From assembly GCA_900548905.1 (NCBI GenBank), contig URMK01000006.1:1-64000 (forward strand): a DNA stretch of 64,000 nt. The letters are read 5' to 3'. The notes below the pieces were generated by a model. The model made no database searches. It was not told the DNA's origin and saw only the letters and a program-made list of their open reading frames with translations. This document shows positions 61,913 through 64,000 of the stretch, one piece after another (positions within the stretch are counted from its first letter, which is position 1; each line of letters opens with the position of its first letter). The position numbers were made by a program, and so were the translations under genes. Origin of the DNA: an uncultured Lachnospiraceae bacterium. Lineage in GTDB: Bacteria; Bacillota; Clostridia; Lachnospirales; Lachnospiraceae.

Positions 61913-61939
61913 ATACGGAGGAGAACTTCTCCTCCGTAT
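61913..61939 (-). other. Stem-loop between binding-protein and permease genes
   Basis: Perfect 13-base arms ATACGGAGGAGAA and TTCTCCTCCGTAT with minimal loop, ten bases past the SBP stop. It fills most of the 56-base gap to the LplB-type start. It lacks a T-run, so partial attenuation or message protection is likely. Confidence 0.75.
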
Positions 61940-61949
61940 CCTTACTCAC

Positions 61950-63674
61950 TTATTTCTGTGTTGCATACCAGTCGTTTACCTCCCGGGTAATCTCTTCGCC
62001 GCCGAGCTGATTCCAGTTCGCTACAAATGCATCGAATTTACTCAGGTCTCCTTCCAGAATGATGTTTGTATAATCCTGCAGCTGCTGTTTTTTCAGCGTA
62101 GGAAGCATTTCGGCCATAGCTTCTGTAGGAGCCGCATAATAAGCGTCATTCACCACATTTCCGGGTGTCCAGTAATTGTCGTAGATAACGCCCAGCGCAC
62201 CATGCGGTCCGTACATTTTCAGCTGATGCCAGTTATTATCTTTATGATCCCCCTCAAGGCTTTTACATGCCATTTCATAATAGCCTCTTTCCTCATCATT
62301 TAAGGTATCAGGCTCCGCTTCGCCGTTGATAACCGCCGTTACCTTCTGTGCTGCGGTGAAGTTCTTCATAGGAGGTTCAATGGCAAGAACCGGATACTGG
62401 TAGGTGCCGAACCCTTCCGGCGTAATATTATAAACCTCCGGCTCCGCCGTTTCCCCATAGCCCTTTTCCAGCTGTAAATTCAACATGCGGATAACAGCTT
62501 CGGGATGTTCGCAATCCGCACTGATAACATAAAAATCAATCGTGCTTGCGGAAAGCTGTGCCTTTGCAGGTGTGGTGCCGTCTAAGGAAGGAATCGCCAC
62601 AGGAACCCATTCAAAGGTGGGATTCTTTATTTTAGCATCGTTGATCCAGGCCATATTCCAGAAGTCGCCGAACATCATACCGCTGCGCCCTGCGCTGACA
62701 TCCTCATTCACTTTATTGGCATCCTTAACACCGAATTCCGGATCAATCTGCCCTGCTTCATACATTTCATGAAGTGCCTGCATCGCATCCTTAACCTCGG
62801 GCTGGATACCGCCCCAAACTACTTCATCCCCTTTATCCACCCAAATGCCGGGATACGCATTGTAAGCATTAAAAAAGCCGGTCAGGTCCGCATAGCCGCT
62901 CCCATACAGATCCTTATATACAGCCAGGCCATAGGTATCATCCACCCCATTGCCATCGGGATCCTGTGTTGTAAACGCTTCTGCTATCTTTCTCATATCT
63001 TCCACTGTCTCCGGCAGCTCCAGCCCCAGATTGTCCAGCCAGTCGGTACGTACCCAAAGGACTTTTGCCGTCATGAGGGGAGAGCCAATCTTGGGGATTG
63101 CATACAGCCTTCCGTCAAAGGTTGCCGCCTGCATGGCCACACCCCCGTCGGAATTCAATACTTCTTTTGTTAACGGAGCGAGATTCGCTTCCGCCACATC
63201 CGTCACGTCCATAATCTGCCCGTTGTCATACATCATCTTCAGCTGGGAAGCATTGACCTGCATCACATCCGGGATATCATCGGATGTAATTGCGATATTT
63301 ACCTTCTGCGCATACTGCTCCGTGTTGGTGGACCATACCCAGTTCACCTTAATGTTAAGCGCTTCTTCGTAATAGCGGGTCCAGACGTTATCTTCCAGGG
63401 AATCCCCTTCCGGAAACTGCATGCCCGCCCCCAGGTTCTTCACTGAGCTGATCTCCACCGGCTCATCGTAACGCGCAGACAAATCCCCTTCCGCCGCCTG
63501 TTTTGTGCCGCTTTCCGTACTGTTTCCCGCACTGCTCTCTGTGCCGGCTTCCGTACTCTTTTCCTGTGTGGCAACGTCGCTGTTCCCAGCAGACTGCGAT
63601 CCGCATCCGCTGACTGCTGCTGCCGTCATCACCAATGCCGTTGTCAATGCTACCAGTTTTACCATTCTTTTCAC
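61950..63674 (-). CDS. Extracellular solute-binding lipoprotein (LplA type)
   Basis: Lipoprotein of 574 residues with signal peptide and lipobox AVSGC (Cys24), a Ser/Thr/Glu-rich linker and the long LplA-type fold. It includes the calcium-like loop TTQDPDGNGVDDTYGLAV. The start is a GTG at 63674 with GGAGG seven bases upstream; the ATG at 63665 would be 16 bases from that site. It is the first gene of the GH97 operon, behind a terminator and an AT-rich promoter zone (63675-63800). Confidence 0.91.
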   Translation of the reverse strand: MKRMVKLVALTTALVMTAAAVSGCGSQSAGNSDVATQEKSTEAGTESSAGNSTESGTKQAAEGDLSARYDEPVEISSVKNLGAGMQFPEGDSLEDNVWTRYYEEALNIKVNWVWSTNTEQYAQKVNIAITSDDIPDVMQVNASQLKMMYDNGQIMDVTDVAEANLAPLTKEVLNSDGGVAMQAATFDGRLYAIPKIGSPLMTAKVLWVRTDWLDNLGLELPETVEDMRKIAEAFTTQDPDGNGVDDTYGLAVYKDLYGSGYADLTGFFNAYNAYPGIWVDKGDEVVWGGIQPEVKDAMQALHEMYEAGQIDPEFGVKDANKVNEDVSAGRSGMMFGDFWNMAWINDAKIKNPTFEWVPVAIPSLDGTTPAKAQLSASTIDFYVISADCEHPEAVIRMLNLQLEKGYGETAEPEVYNITPEGFGTYQYPVLAIEPPMKNFTAAQKVTAVINGEAEPDTLNDEERGYYEMACKSLEGDHKDNNWHQLKMYGPHGALGVIYDNYWTPGNVVNDAYYAAPTEAMAEMLPTLKKQQLQDYTNIILEGDLSKFDAFVANWNQLGGEEITREVNDWYATQK

Positions 63675-63800
63675 GCCAATCCCTCCGTTTATCTATTTTA
63701 TATATATAATTATAAAATTTGATATATTATTTGTATATATTTCATTTTTTATCTTTCTTGTTCTTTTTTTACTTTGTTTGTTATGTGGTTTTTATAAAAC

Positions 63801-63841
63801 AAAAAAACGTATGGGATAGCATATTTCCCATACGTTTTTTT
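63801..63841 (-). terminator. Terminator of the AraC-family gene
   Basis: Arms AAAAAAACGTATGGGA and TCCCATACGTTTTTTT with a nine-base loop, starting right after the AraC-type stop codon. The T-run on the minus strand makes it an intrinsic terminator separating the regulator from the SBP operon. Confidence 0.88.
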
Positions 63842-64000
63842 CTATTGCATCGTTCCTTCTCCGTCCCTGTATTCCCGCGGTGTCATTTTCATGGCTTTCT
63901 TAAATACCTTCGAAAAATTAGCTGCCGTTTCATAGCCTACCATCTGGGCAATTTCACTGATCCGGAAGGATGTGGTCTTCAGCAGCCTGCAGGCGGTTTC
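63842..64000 (-). CDS. AraC-family regulator, C-terminal part (cut by window end)
   Basis: The last 52 residues of an AraC-type DNA-binding domain: the second HTH reads FRISEIAQMVGYETAANFSK, followed by VFKKAMKMTPREYRDGEG and the stop. The rest lies beyond the window, so it may be a YesN-type response regulator or a one-component AraC protein. Its position upstream of the GH97 transporter operon suggests it controls that operon. Confidence 0.85.
   Translation of the reverse strand, partial: ETACRLLKTTSFRISEIAQMVGYETAANFSKVFKKAMKMTPREYRDGEGTMQ

Overview
The window looks like chromosomal DNA of an anaerobic, spore-forming gut Clostridia, most likely Lachnospiraceae (inference). The signs are a YtvI-like sporulation membrane protein, a PerR regulator next to a rubredoxin-first (reverse) rubrerythrin, several YesM/YesN two-component pairs, LplABC-type lipoprotein/permease sugar transporters, a glycyl radical enzyme, and strong AGGAGG-type ribosome binding sites. 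I saw no tRNA, rRNA, CRISPR array, transposase or prophage gene.

Most of the window is a chain of separate carbohydrate-use operons. Each has one CUT1-type ABC transporter (lipoprotein binding protein plus two permeases), its own regulator and usually its own glycan-cutting enzymes. (1) 4241-12955, minus: a sialic-acid operon with a GntR/LacI-type regulator, N-acetylneuraminate lyase, a sialidase without signal peptide, SBP, two permeases, a PfkB sugar kinase and a SIS-domain protein. (2) 18766-29278, minus: YesM/YesN, SBP, two permeases and two formylglycine sulfatases. (3) 30270-43743: a divergent pair made of a YesM/YesN pair (plus) and SBP, MalF/MalG-like permeases, a Cys/Met-metabolism PLP enzyme, a glycyl radical activase, a glycyl radical enzyme of unknown substrate and a large glycosidase-like protein (minus). 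(4) 49276-55863, plus: LacI regulator, permeases, SBP and GH32 fructosidase, with a perfect operator palindrome. (5) 57496-64000, minus: AraC regulator (cut by the window end), SBP, permeases and a GH97 glycosidase.

Between these lie other units. Positions 57-3846 hold YtvI-like, O-antigen-ligase-like and RluA-type genes. Positions 13226-17758 hold EcsC, an OmpR-type two-component pair, PerR and rubrerythrin. Positions 43750-48094 hold two URO-D-superfamily proteins and an unknown TIM-barrel-like protein, divergent from an AraC regulator. A glycerol-dehydrogenase-like gene ends at 48067, and an S-adenosylhomocysteinase with its own promoter lies at 56081-57433.

Gene decay is visible in several places: a YesN-type regulator broken by frameshifts and cut off at the rubrerythrin terminator (17761-18410), scraps on the plus strand including a sulfatase piece (18409-18769), a frameshifted small membrane protein (25695-26059), an ORF joining an AbiEi-like antitoxin fragment to an AraC DNA-binding domain (29558-30106), and a truncated 56-residue antitoxin-like protein (55891-56061).

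A repeated structural theme is a strong RNA stem-loop in the binding-protein/permease intergenic region of all five transporter operons. The best candidate for an undescribed pathway is the glycyl-radical/PLP-enzyme/transporter cluster at 30270-40206. The first 56 bases carry nothing I can assign.
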